IMG/VR virus record: IMGVR_UViG_3300006339_000005
Coordinates: 62,001-126,000 of that record
Origin: a virus
DNA length: 64,000 bases
Direction: 5' to 3' (one strand)
The translations under genes and the position numbers were made by a program. Every line of letters starts with the position of its first letter. Position 1 is the stretch's first letter. This document shows, in pieces, positions 49,295 to 56,809 of the stretch. The notes beneath the pieces are model-generated. The model did no database searches. It was not told the origin of the DNA and saw only the letters and a program-made list of their open reading frames with translations.

Positions 49295-50142
49295 CCCAAC
49301 TTATCAATCCGGAGCACTTTACCGAAACTGTCGGCCTATTAAGGTCGTTTTTTTTGGATAGGGGATTTCAAGAAGTACACACACAAAACAGATTAAGCAT
49401 ACTGGCGGCTTGTGAAGATCCAACCACAGTAAGCACTTATAATTACGCCGGCAATGTTTGGCCGTTACCACAGACAGGCCAAATGTGGCTAGAATACGAA
49501 CTACTTACACGCCCCTCTTCGAAGGGGTTTTTTTGTGTCTCCACTTCCTACAGACAGGAACCAAACCCAATTGAAGGACGACACGATCTAATATTTCCGA
49601 TGTTTGAGTTTGAGTTTCCTGGTACAATCACGGAGCTGGAGAATATGGAAAAGGAGCTTATAGCACACATGGGTTATGGAACTCAAGATGAAGTAATTGC
49701 TAAAGACTATAGCAAATGGGCAGAAGAATTTGGAGTAGAAGAACTAACTCATACTGAAGAAGAGCTTATGCATAAACAGTGGCAAGGCAGAGTATGTATG
49801 ATTAAAAACTTTCCAAACCACACTAGTCCATTTTGGAATATGAAACAAAACGGAGACGGAACTGCCGCTAAGATAGATGTTATTATATCAGGACAAGAAA
49901 CAATAGGATCAGCTGAACGAAGTAGTGATCCGGATGAAATGTGGCATCAGTTTCATACAATAAGTGAAGGAATGTATGCAGAATTATTGTTTGGACAGTT
50001 TGGTAAAGAACGTGTAGAAAAAGAATTAAAAGACTTTTTAGCCCATGACTTTATACCTAGAGTAGGCGGAGGTATTGGTTTAACTAGATTAATTCGTGCA
50101 AACGAAGATTATAAAGCTAGGGGATTACACGCTCATATGTAA
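49291..50142 (+). CDS. Stand-alone class II aminoacyl-tRNA synthetase core (Asp/Asn/Lys type)
   Basis: A 283-residue catalytic domain of the class IIb group. Motif 1 region: LLRSFFLDRGFQEVHTQNRL; motif 2: SYRQE (R88, E90) followed by RHDLIFPMFEFEF; motif 3: GGGIGLTRL with R266. The GQETIGSAERSSDPDEM segment matches the Asp/Asn/Lys subgroup. The N-terminal OB anticodon-binding domain is missing, as in EpmA (GenX) or archaeal AsnA, so it either charges tRNA without reading the anticodon or acts on another substrate. A tRNA gene begins 5 bases after its stop. Two terminator-like hairpins lie inside its 5' third. Confidence 0.85.
   Translation: MTQLINPEHFTETVGLLRSFFLDRGFQEVHTQNRLSILAACEDPTTVSTYNYAGNVWPLPQTGQMWLEYELLTRPSSKGFFCVSTSYRQEPNPIEGRHDLIFPMFEFEFPGTITELENMEKELIAHMGYGTQDEVIAKDYSKWAEEFGVEELTHTEEELMHKQWQGRVCMIKNFPNHTSPFWNMKQNGDGTAAKIDVIISGQETIGSAERSSDPDEMWHQFHTISEGMYAELLFGQFGKERVEKELKDFLAHDFIPRVGGGIGLTRLIRANEDYKARGLHAHM
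49332..49355 (+). terminator. Terminator-like hairpin inside the synthetase gene, first
   Basis: CGGCC pairs with GGTCG (one G-T pair) around a 6-base loop, followed by eight T residues. It lies in codons 14-22 of the coding sequence. Confidence 0.5.
49512..49534 (+). terminator. Terminator-like hairpin inside the synthetase gene, second
   Basis: CCCCT pairs with AGGGG around a 6-base CTTCGA loop, followed by seven T residues: a standard intrinsic terminator placed within codons 74-82 of an open reading frame. Confidence 0.65.
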
Positions 50143-50147
50143 GACGA

Positions 50148-50234
50148 TCCGGGGTGGTGGAAACGGTAGACACGATAGCCTGTTTAGCTATTGCTTGGGA
50201 GAGCGTGGAGGTTCGAATCCTCCCCCCGGAGCCA
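50148..50234 (+). tRNA. Class II (long variable arm) tRNA with GUU anticodon; Asn by anticodon
   Basis: All arms pair: acceptor TCCGGGG/CCCCGGA, D stem GTG/CAC, anticodon stem ATAGC/GCTAT, variable arm of 15 bases with a 4-pair stem (TGCT/AGCG), T stem GGAGG/CCTCC with loop TTCGAAT, and encoded GCCA. The anticodon loop CTGTTTA gives anticodon GTT at 50182-50184, which reads Asn codons. The discriminator is G, as in bacterial tRNA-Asn. The D arm (GGTGGAA...GGTAGACAC) and long variable arm are instead typical of tRNA-Leu. So it is a chimera: Leu-type body with Asn anticodon and discriminator. Confidence 0.88.
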
Positions 50235-50385
50235 ACTTTGGATTAGTAAGATGATCTAACGTAATTATTTGATCAAGAGGAATCATTTTAGGATTAACTT
50301 TTTTAGGCTTTACAAATTGATGTCTAAGTTGTTTGTCTAACTTTTTTTGTTGCCTCATTATATGTCTGTCTGAATGTTTAGCCAT
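50188..50385 (-). CDS. 65-residue basic protein ending inside the tRNA gene
   Basis: A basic protein (RQQKKLDKQLRHQFVKPKK). Its ATG overlaps the upstream gene stop by 8 bases and follows GAGGA, supporting translation. The last 16 codons are antisense to the tRNA 3' half and give the GGGFEPP sequence typical of tRNA antisense frames. The gene may have lost its own stop when the tRNA was inserted or was always this way. Function unknown. Confidence 0.5.
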   Translation of the reverse strand: MAKHSDRHIMRQQKKLDKQLRHQFVKPKKVNPKMIPLDQIITLDHLTNPKLAPGGGFEPPRSPKQ

Positions 50386-51091
50386 TATCCTCGCTTGAGA
50401 TATAAAGCCATATCTTCTTAAGTAGTTTTCTTAATACAGGGTGTCTAGTATCAAAATCAAAAGCCGCGAAGTAACCAAATAAGTTAGGTGACAATAAATG
50501 ATCTATTTCATCTCTAAATTGTGCAGTCTTGCCAGCCATACGTAATAATGTAAGGGCAGTTTCTTTATCTGATTTACGTATTAATTCACTAGCAATATTT
50601 TTAGCATACGCTTCTATTTCATCATCGTTTCCTAAATATTCTCTAGTCTTTTTTATTTTAGTAGTTAACCCTTTTTTTGGTTTAAACTCGCGTTGTTTTT
50701 TAAAACCGCGTCCACGATATTGACTCAAATGAATCATTTCGTGTTCTAATAAATCTATTAATCTACTTTTAATATTCTCTAATCCTTTAGGACTAAAAGC
50801 AATAGTTTTATCTTCTTTAGAAAAAATTAATTCAATTTCAAAATGATTAAAACCTTCCTCATCGTCAATAGGATCATAAGCGGCATTCATATTCATGTCA
50901 CCTACTTCTACATTTTTAGATCGTACAATTGTTACTTCATCAACACCAATTGACTTTAAATCAGCTTGTAATTTATTCTTAATGTCGTTAAGAGGAATCT
51001 CCTCACCTGAGGCAATGAAGGTTAAAAAAGGTGCCAACGCTGACTCGATGTCTTTTCTACTAGCTGGTTCTGTAAATTCCATCATCAACAT
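50378..51091 (-). CDS. Zinc metallopeptidase-like protein (HExxH)
   Basis: A 237-residue protein with LIDLLEHEMIHLSQYRGRGF, a clear HExxH zinc-protease motif, and a downstream EIEAYAKNIASELI that offers the third ligand Glu, as in gluzincins and phage-encoded SprT-like or structural peptidases. An AGGTAGG site precedes the ATG. It is in the minus-strand microprotein block under a late promoter, so it may process a virion protein. The target is unknown. Confidence 0.75.
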   Translation of the reverse strand: MLMMEFTEPASRKDIESALAPFLTFIASGEEIPLNDIKNKLQADLKSIGVDEVTIVRSKNVEVGDMNMNAAYDPIDDEEGFNHFEIELIFSKEDKTIAFSPKGLENIKSRLIDLLEHEMIHLSQYRGRGFKKQREFKPKKGLTTKIKKTREYLGNDDEIEAYAKNIASELIRKSDKETALTLLRMAGKTAQFRDEIDHLLSPNLFGYFAAFDFDTRHPVLRKLLKKIWLYISSEDNG

Positions 51092-51098
51092 TATACAC

Positions 51099-51269
51099 CT
51101 ACCTTAATATCGTTTTCGACCTATTCATTTCTCGTTGTTGCCAATCTGGGTCGCTCATATTGCCAATCCAATGCTCAGGAAAGTTTGATTGCCCACATTG
51201 TTTAAGCCCAAACATTAACCCAAATCCTAAACAAAAAAATACTATAATCCATACCGTTTCTTTAGCCAC
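51099..51269 (-). CDS. 56-residue membrane protein, GTG start
   Basis: GTG start after AGGGGGC. One membrane helix (VWIIVFFCLGFGLMFGL) then a short hydrophilic tail ending NRSKTILR. Stop lies 7 bases before the peptidase ATG. Function unknown. Confidence 0.6.
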   Translation of the reverse strand: MAKETVWIIVFFCLGFGLMFGLKQCGQSNFPEHWIGNMSDPDWQQREMNRSKTILR

Positions 51270-51347
51270 GATGCCCCCTGTTTAACTCTGTAGCTTACTA
51301 GCCATATAAAGTTGTATATTCTACACTTAATAATGTATAGCTTCATA

Positions 51348-51355
51348 TATTTATT
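51348..51355 (-). promoter_or_regulatory. Late promoter for the peptidase operon
   Basis: AATAAATA on the minus strand, directly after the stop codon of the preceding gene. Confidence 0.6.
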
Positions 51356-51592
51356 CTAGCCAATGGTCCCAGCTTCAACATCACCATCTCCGTCTTGTTT
51401 ATCAAGCTGTTCTGATATTAAGTCGTATGATATTGTTTTATGTGCTGAAGCCTCCATTAGCTTTTTAATTAGAACATCTTTCCTAGAAATCTCTGAACGT
51501 AAATGCCCTAACATTTTATCACGTACTTCTACTTGAGATTCTAAAATCGCAAGTTGTGTAGTCAACATACTTTCCCTCTCTGCGTCATGCAT
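51356..51592 (-). CDS. 78-residue coiled-coil protein
   Basis: A probable coiled coil (MLTTQLAILESQVEVRDKML, then HLRSEISRKDVLIKKLMEA). The ATG at 51592 has AGAGGAG upstream. Acidic C terminus. No family recognised. Confidence 0.65.
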   Translation of the reverse strand: MHDAERESMLTTQLAILESQVEVRDKMLGHLRSEISRKDVLIKKLMEASAHKTISYDLISEQLDKQDGDGDVEAGTIG

Positions 51593-51596
51593 TGTA

Positions 51597-51701
51597 CTAC
51601 TCCTCTTTAGTGGCCCATTTATCAACCCAGGCCATAATAGGGTTATTTGTAAACAATATTAACACGTATAATGGCGCCAATATAAAAAGTAGCACCTCCA
51701 T
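51597..51701 (-). CDS. 34-residue membrane microprotein
   Basis: One hydrophobic helix (VLLFILAPLYVLILF) and a short charged tail. Its ATG overlaps the upstream stop (TAATG). Its stop region provides the GAGGAG site of the next gene. Confidence 0.55.
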   Translation of the reverse strand: MEVLLFILAPLYVLILFTNNPIMAWVDKWATKEE

Positions 51702-52003
51702 TATTCGGACAACATTATTGATGAATAGTATTCGCACCCTCGTAGAACACCATCTACAAATTCTAGTTCAGTATCATACTTGTGATGACAAGTATTAAAA
51801 CTAACTTTTAATGATACTCCATTATGAACATACCAATGATTTTTTGAAAGTTCTGTTCTACCTATTTCCATATTTTCCGTTTCACATTCTATTACAGAGT
51901 CAGTCCAGTCGCGTAGTTGATCTGAAATCAAGATTGCATGAATCATGGGCATTTTGAGAATATAAGTTTTAACTAACGGATTACCCGTTAACGAACATTC
52001 CAT
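51701..52003 (-). CDS. 100-residue protein, unknown
   Basis: A strand-rich small protein (KTYILKMPMIHAILISDQLR, then WYVHNGVSLKVSFNTCHHKY). Two Cys-His clusters but no recognised motif. AGGT precedes the ATG; stop overlaps the next start. Function unknown. Confidence 0.6.
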   Translation of the reverse strand: MECSLTGNPLVKTYILKMPMIHAILISDQLRDWTDSVIECETENMEIGRTELSKNHWYVHNGVSLKVSFNTCHHKYDTELEFVDGVLRGCEYYSSIMLSE

Positions 52004-52004
52004 A

Positions 52005-52064
52005 TTACATACCTACTATTAACCACGAGCTAATAATAATACCAGCTATAACCATAGAAATCAT
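52005..52064 (-). CDS. 19-residue hydrophobic peptide
   Basis: MISMVIAGIIISSWLIVGM, a single membrane-spanning peptide. Its support is a strong ribosome-binding site, AAGGAGAAG, at ideal distance from the ATG. It fills the space between two genes. Confidence 0.45.
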   Translation of the reverse strand: MISMVIAGIIISSWLIVGM

Positions 52065-52093
52065 AACTTCTCCTTATTTTTATTTTAATGAAA

Positions 52094-52705
52094 TTAATTA
52101 TCGCTTGACTTATAGTCTTTATCGACCACACACATAACCATATGAATTCTATCTGCTTCACTGCCGTTAAATTGTGAATGATAAAAACGTGTATCAGTAA
52201 ACCAGCAAGTTCCCGTTTTCATATGATGTACTTCGTCTTCGATAATCATTTTTGATCCAATTAAGGTTCTAACAGGAACGTGTATCCTTGGCTCTGGATC
52301 ACGATGCCAGGATAAAGCCCTTCGTGGCATAGAACGTACTAAACGTACCCGTCCTATTTTCCAGTCCTCAGAAATTGTTTCGTATACTTGTTTAAAATAT
52401 GTATGAGCAAACTCGGGAATAAATTTTGTGTACTCGCTTTCGCATATATCTTGTAAGCGACTTACTTCTTTGCCTTCAGCATCAAACGTATCATAATGCC
52501 CGCCTTCGCCTCCATGATACTCGTGTTCTTCATTTTCTTTTTCTGTTAAGCAAATCTGTGGAGAGTAAATATCATTCTTGCCAAACTTGTTTACATTTCC
52601 TCCGGACATCTTATCGCCCCAAGGACAAATCTGCAATACATCATGTAGCCCTTCTTCTAGCTTTTCGTTATCAAACTCATATGTTAATTTTTTAAAGTAC
52701 TTCAT
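52094..52705 (-). CDS. Aspartyl/asparaginyl-hydroxylase-like 2OG/Fe(II) protein
   Basis: A 203-residue protein. RRALSWHRDPEPRIHVPVRT gives H134 and D136, and TDTRFYHSQFNGSEADRIHM gives H176 and R186: the metal triad and 2-oxoglutarate arginine. The HxD...H layout with RxH-P resembles Asp/Asn beta-hydroxylases. The ATG at 52705 is coupled to the upstream stop (TAATG) and has GAGGAGGG upstream. Substrate unknown, perhaps a host or phage protein. Confidence 0.78.
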   Translation of the reverse strand: MKYFKKLTYEFDNEKLEEGLHDVLQICPWGDKMSGGNVNKFGKNDIYSPQICLTEKENEEHEYHGGEGGHYDTFDAEGKEVSRLQDICESEYTKFIPEFAHTYFKQVYETISEDWKIGRVRLVRSMPRRALSWHRDPEPRIHVPVRTLIGSKMIIEDEVHHMKTGTCWFTDTRFYHSQFNGSEADRIHMVMCVVDKDYKSSDN

Positions 52706-52866
52706 TACCAACACCCTCCTCGTATTGCACATAGGAATAACATCTTTGCTTTAACATGAAATGGAGCCACTTCAGCACAACCCATGTTTATATTATAGAA
52801 CCATACTCCACCTATAGTTGCACTTACAATAAAGAATCCTATAGTTACTTTCCAAAATGTTGTCAT
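52705..52866 (-). CDS. 53-residue membrane protein
   Basis: One membrane helix (VTIGFFIVSATIGGVWFY) and a Cys-containing tail ending IRGGCW. Its start overlaps the upstream stop (ATGA) and its stop the next start (TAATG). Function unknown. Confidence 0.6.
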   Translation of the reverse strand: MTTFWKVTIGFFIVSATIGGVWFYNINMGCAEVAPFHVKAKMLFLCAIRGGCW

Positions 52867-52973
52867 TGTATTAAACTCAGTATAACGAAAGTACTAATAA
52901 TAAACACTATGTATCCAACTGTTACTAGTATTCTTTCTTTAGTTTTTGACTTAAAAAGATAATGATGTTCCAT
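52863..52973 (-). CDS. 36-residue membrane microprotein
   Basis: A basic N terminus (KSKTKER) and a membrane helix (ILVTVGYIVFIISTFVILSL). Starts directly after the stop of the dehydrogenase gene and overlaps the next start. Confidence 0.55.
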   Translation of the reverse strand: MEHHYLFKSKTKERILVTVGYIVFIISTFVILSLIQ

Positions 52974-54104
52974 CTATCTATTCATTATAAACATACTTCC
53001 AAACTTTGTATTAACCGCGTCACTTAGATTAACGTCCTCTTGTTTATAATACCCTTCTTTGTTAAGTTTATCTTGTAAAAATAATTCAACCATTGTTAAC
53101 ATTCCTGATGCAGTAGTTAATTCTATTGCTGTATAATATCTATCATTATATGTTTCTGGATAAAATACTTTCTTGTATATACGTTCCTTATGCTTACCAT
53201 TTATCCTACCACCAGCTGTAATAAACAAAATTACAACATCACGTCTTGTAGTTGACACACCTCTTTTAATAATTTCAATTAACTCTTTATTAGGAATTCT
53301 TAAATCATTTATTAAGAAATCTATAAGGTTATGATGTCCTTTACGGCGTATAGTTTTATAATTTATATTTGAATGCGTAAAGCGTTCATCATCTAAGTCA
53401 GCTATAGTTCTTGCAAACGTACCTAAGCCTCCACTCGTATTAAATGCTTCATACGTATCACCGCCAATCATTAATGTTTCATATCCTGTAAGAGTAGGCA
53501 CTTCATAATATTTGCCATCTCTAATAATTGCACAATCGCCACAATACTCATTTACTAAACCATCAGCACTCCATGACAAATGATACTTTAACTTATTAGT
53601 TGCATCTTGTGATAATGCTCCAACACGTATCTTAATATGATCAACTGGATCCATATCATGCATTAAGTTGTTTGCAATAACTGTACTCATACCAGGAGCA
53701 AGTCCACAATGCGGCATTGTAAATTGGATGCCTGTTCTAGTTTCAGAAACATACTTACGATCTCTTATCCAATTATCTAATTCAGCATCTTCTGAGAAAT
53801 CAAAGTACGGAATATTACATTCCATACAAGCATTATGAATAACCATATTTTCTGTATATGGTAGAGCATTAATTATAAGTGTAAAGTCACAAACGAAATC
53901 CTGTAGTATTGAGTTGTTTGCTCCAGGATGTCTAGTATCTATTTGCTTGTAATCTTCTTCAGCAAATGCTCCCGAACGAGTAGCATTATATGGCGTCATA
54001 TCCGCTACTGTAACGCTGTAGTTTGTACGATCTTTTAAAAGATGATATACTGCACTACCTATTGCTCCTGCTCCGAATATTCCTATTTTAACTTGATCAG
54101 ACAT
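52974..54104 (-). CDS. Saccharopine/lysine-6-dehydrogenase-like oxidoreductase
   Basis: A 376-residue NAD(P)-dependent enzyme of the saccharopine dehydrogenase family. Rossmann motif GIFGAGAIGSAVYHLL at 8-23 with VTVADMT as strand 2; the catalytic domain has MPHCGLAPGMSTVIANNL and LSWSADGLVNEYCGD. Length suits lysine 6-dehydrogenase or saccharopine reductase, which act on lysine or its 2-aminoadipate semialdehyde adduct. Carboxynorspermidine dehydrogenase is a further possibility. It ends the metabolic part of the minus-strand block, and an aldehyde dehydrogenase suitable for the next lysine step is encoded upstream. Confidence 0.8.
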   Translation of the reverse strand: MSDQVKIGIFGAGAIGSAVYHLLKDRTNYSVTVADMTPYNATRSGAFAEEDYKQIDTRHPGANNSILQDFVCDFTLIINALPYTENMVIHNACMECNIPYFDFSEDAELDNWIRDRKYVSETRTGIQFTMPHCGLAPGMSTVIANNLMHDMDPVDHIKIRVGALSQDATNKLKYHLSWSADGLVNEYCGDCAIIRDGKYYEVPTLTGYETLMIGGDTYEAFNTSGGLGTFARTIADLDDERFTHSNINYKTIRRKGHHNLIDFLINDLRIPNKELIEIIKRGVSTTRRDVVILFITAGGRINGKHKERIYKKVFYPETYNDRYYTAIELTTASGMLTMVELFLQDKLNKEGYYKQEDVNLSDAVNTKFGSMFIMNR

Positions 54105-54115
54105 AATGCTTGTAC

Positions 54116-54967
54116 TTATCTAACTTTGGATAAGAACTCCTTCACTGTATTAACAACAACAAATCTTAGATTTTTAAATTCCATTAGCCGCCTAATTACA
54201 TAAGGCATCCAGTCTGCTCCATATGGTGCATACGTTCTAACATTATAACCTTCACCTATTAAGCGTTTAGCTAAATCACGCCTAATGCCAAACAACATTT
54301 CAAAATAAAACTTCCTTTTACAACTGTATTGTTTTGCTAATTCTTTAATTCTATGTATTAAATATTCATCATGAGTTGCTAGTGATATTAATTCTTGCTT
54401 ATAACTCTTATCATAAAAGTATCCGCTTTTAAAAAGCTCTTCTACTAATTCTAAATATGAGCTTCGTACCTTATGTTTATTATGGATATCTCCTTTGTAT
54501 GCACCTTTACAAATTCTTACTCTACGTTTACTTTCAATTACATCTGCTAAATCAGTATATGAACGTTCCATATTAGCTTGTAATACAATACCGATATCCT
54601 TAAAGCATCGTGAAAATTTTAATGTATCATCAATTGACTCTGCTTTCTCCATATCAAATTTAATTTTAATAAACGGTATATCTTTTACTACATTAACAAT
54701 TCGTTCTACAGGTTCTTTCCAATCACTAGGTAGCTGACCGAATTGACTTAACTTAATAGATACTTCGTATTCTCTATGTGGAAGGTCAAATAACTTACTA
54801 ATTAAATCTAAATATTCTTTTAAGTTTGCTTTAATTTCACAAGGTGCATAAGCACTTTCGCCTACATAATTAATAGTCACTAGATCATATTGTCTGATAT
54901 TGTATAACATTGATGCAATATCATCACCAGCAATAAATCTCTTAGCTAACGGAAATAATAATTTCAT
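54116..54967 (-). CDS. Proline dehydrogenase (PutA-type catalytic domain)
   Basis: A 283-residue FAD enzyme converting proline to pyrroline-5-carboxylate and passing electrons to quinone. Family motifs in order: NYVGESAY, VSIKLSQFG, RICKGAYKG, SLATHDEYLI, FYFEMLFGIRRDLAK, and YAPYGADWMPYVIRRLMEF (the RRLxE substrate motif, with M in place of the usual residue). It is a monofunctional barrel domain with no fused P5C dehydrogenase. The start overlaps the upstream lyase stop (ATGA). Proline oxidation by a phage enzyme would feed the respiratory chain. Confidence 0.9.
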   Translation of the reverse strand: MKLLFPLAKRFIAGDDIASMLYNIRQYDLVTINYVGESAYAPCEIKANLKEYLDLISKLFDLPHREYEVSIKLSQFGQLPSDWKEPVERIVNVVKDIPFIKIKFDMEKAESIDDTLKFSRCFKDIGIVLQANMERSYTDLADVIESKRRVRICKGAYKGDIHNKHKVRSSYLELVEELFKSGYFYDKSYKQELISLATHDEYLIHRIKELAKQYSCKRKFYFEMLFGIRRDLAKRLIGEGYNVRTYAPYGADWMPYVIRRLMEFKNLRFVVVNTVKEFLSKVR

Positions 54968-56325
54968 AACGGGCTTCTTATAAACCTAGCTTGGAAAAAT
55001 CGTAATTCTTTTGGCTCGTATGTCATTGTTAAGCCTTTTATTTTATCTGCATTTTTATATAACTGACTAATAGAATTAGCGGTATATTCTAAATGCTCTG
55101 ACGTATATACCCTGCGTGGAATTGTTAAACGTATTAATTCCATATCATCGTAAGGTTCGTCACCGTGTTGTCCTGATACAATTCCACGCTCCATTGTTCT
55201 AACACCAGACTCTTCATATATTGAAGCGGCTACTGTTTGTGCTGGATATCTGTCTTGTGGAATATGTGGAACAAATCTTTTTGCATCAATAAAAACTGCA
55301 TGGCCTCCAATTGGTACTACAATAGGTACCCCTCCTTCTTGTAACTGTTCTCCAAAATGTCTTACTTGTCCTACTCTATGTGCAATATGATCATCGTCAA
55401 CGCTTTCATAAAGACCTCTTGCTAACGCTTCCATATCACGTCCTGACAGCCCACCGTAGGTATGAAGTCCTTCATATATTACTACCATGCCTCGCATTCT
55501 TTCAAATAGTTCTTCGTCATTAAGGGCAATGAAGCCGCCCATATTTACAAGTCCATCCTTTTTAGCTGAGCAAGTTATACCATCTGCATACGCACAAATT
55601 TGTAAAACAATTTCTGCAACTGATTCATGAAAACCGTTTGCAATGACTGGGCCATCTAACTGTTGAATAAAATAAGCATTCTCTACTAATCGTGTTGCAT
55701 CTATCCACAATGGTATATTGTGTTCTTTACAAATTGAACTTACCTCTGACAGATTTTGCATACTAAATGGTTCACCACCAGCCATATTAACACAAGCCTC
55801 CATGCTAACAAATGGCACGTGATTATTATTAATGCAATCTTTCAATTTATCTAAATCAATATTTCCTTTATATGGAAAATCATTTTCAGGTTGATGTGCT
55901 TCATCTACTGATACGTCTTCCCAAATTCCTTTTGCTATTTCTTGATGGGCTCGTCTAGTAGTAAAATAAAGATTGTTAGGAATTACATCACCTTCTTTAA
56001 TCATTAACTGAGATTGAATATGTTCTGCTCCACGCCCTTGATGTGTAGGAACAACATACTTAAATCCGTATATGTCTTGAATTGCTTTTTCTAAATTATA
56101 AAAGTTTCTTGACCCAGCGTATGCTTCATCACCTAACATCATGCCTGCCCATTGATTATCGGACATGGCTGTCGTGCCTGAGTCTGTTAATAAATCAATA
56201 TAAACATCTTCTGACCTTAAAAGAAACGTATTATAATGAGCTTCTTTCATTGCTACTAATCTGTCTTTATATGGAATAAGCCTAATAGGCTCAACTGCTT
56301 TTATTTTATACGGTGGTAAATGCAT
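54964..56325 (-). CDS. tpl: Tyrosine phenol-lyase
   Basis: A 453-residue PLP enzyme of the tryptophanase/tyrosine phenol-lyase family, complete in length. YNTFLLRSEDVYIDLLTDSG, AMSDNQWAGMMLGDEAYAGS and PTHQGRGAE are near-identical to the lyase family. The PLP lysine is K256 in TCSAKKDGLVNMGG. R380 in GVRTMERG corresponds to Arg381 of Citrobacter tyrosine phenol-lyase, where tryptophanase has a non-basic residue, so tyrosine is the predicted substrate: tyrosine to phenol, pyruvate and ammonia. An AAGGA site precedes the ATG. The pyruvate could feed the oxidoreductase encoded upstream. Confidence 0.9.
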   Translation of the reverse strand: MHLPPYKIKAVEPIRLIPYKDRLVAMKEAHYNTFLLRSEDVYIDLLTDSGTTAMSDNQWAGMMLGDEAYAGSRNFYNLEKAIQDIYGFKYVVPTHQGRGAEHIQSQLMIKEGDVIPNNLYFTTRRAHQEIAKGIWEDVSVDEAHQPENDFPYKGNIDLDKLKDCINNNHVPFVSMEACVNMAGGEPFSMQNLSEVSSICKEHNIPLWIDATRLVENAYFIQQLDGPVIANGFHESVAEIVLQICAYADGITCSAKKDGLVNMGGFIALNDEELFERMRGMVVIYEGLHTYGGLSGRDMEALARGLYESVDDDHIAHRVGQVRHFGEQLQEGGVPIVVPIGGHAVFIDAKRFVPHIPQDRYPAQTVAASIYEESGVRTMERGIVSGQHGDEPYDDMELIRLTIPRRVYTSEHLEYTANSISQLYKNADKIKGLTMTYEPKELRFFQARFIRSPL

Positions 56326-56797
56326 ACTTGGTATCCTTATAGAAAGATAATTCGTTATCCATTATGCCGAACTTTAATTGCATTTCGTTTAAAGAACTAT
56401 CCCAATCTTCTTTCGTCCAGTTTACCTCGCCTATACGCTTAATATTTCTCGTACGCCCGTAGGTAAAGCCACGTTCAAAAATGTTTATTTGTTCTTTACT
56501 AAATTTATTTTTTTTAGGATATAGGAAGCGTGAAATAAATTTGAATAATTTAACTTCCCACGTTTTGGTTCGATCATCATTGCCCATTGTAAAGCCAATT
56601 ACAAAAGCCTCTGAGTCATTTGATTGATCACATTCTAGTAAGACATGAATAGCATCATGATCTCGTAATGCCGCTGATCCATGAAGACAAAAAGGCGACA
56701 TTGGGTTCTCCACAAACCATATTATAAAAGATATCTCAGTCGGTTCGACTGTTTCATACCCACGTATGAACTCCTCGTATACTTCCCGAAAAGTCAT
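56306..56797 (-). CDS. Unknown protein with HDxxH motif (Coq4-like, tentative)
   Basis: A 163-residue protein. CLHGSAALRDHDAIHVLLE contains HDAIH, as in the HDxxH metal site of Coq4-type proteins, with AFVIGFTMGND after it and a C-terminal FERGFTYGRTR. Coq4 helps assemble the ubiquinone pathway; a quinone link would suit the neighbouring proline dehydrogenase, but the similarity is only by short motif. The 3' end overlaps the lyase gene by 20 bases. Confidence 0.6.
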   Translation of the reverse strand: MTFREVYEEFIRGYETVEPTEISFIIWFVENPMSPFCLHGSAALRDHDAIHVLLECDQSNDSEAFVIGFTMGNDDRTKTWEVKLFKFISRFLYPKKNKFSKEQINIFERGFTYGRTRNIKRIGEVNWTKEDWDSSLNEMQLKFGIMDNELSFYKDTKYAFTTV

Positions 56798-56809
56798 TAC
56801 CTTGCCCCC

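Noticed and set aside
49022-50142. One synthetase gene broken by a frameshift
   Set aside because: The upstream frame has no synthetase motifs, and the downstream one begins with a good ribosome-binding site and contains motifs 1, 2 and 3.
50148-50234. Plain tRNA-Leu or tRNA-Ser
   Set aside because: The anticodon stem pairs perfectly in only one register, giving GUU; neither Leu nor Ser is read by it. The Leu-like body is kept as a comment.
54964-56325. Tryptophanase
   Set aside because: The substrate-selecting position is Arg and the flanking motifs follow tyrosine phenol-lyase more closely.
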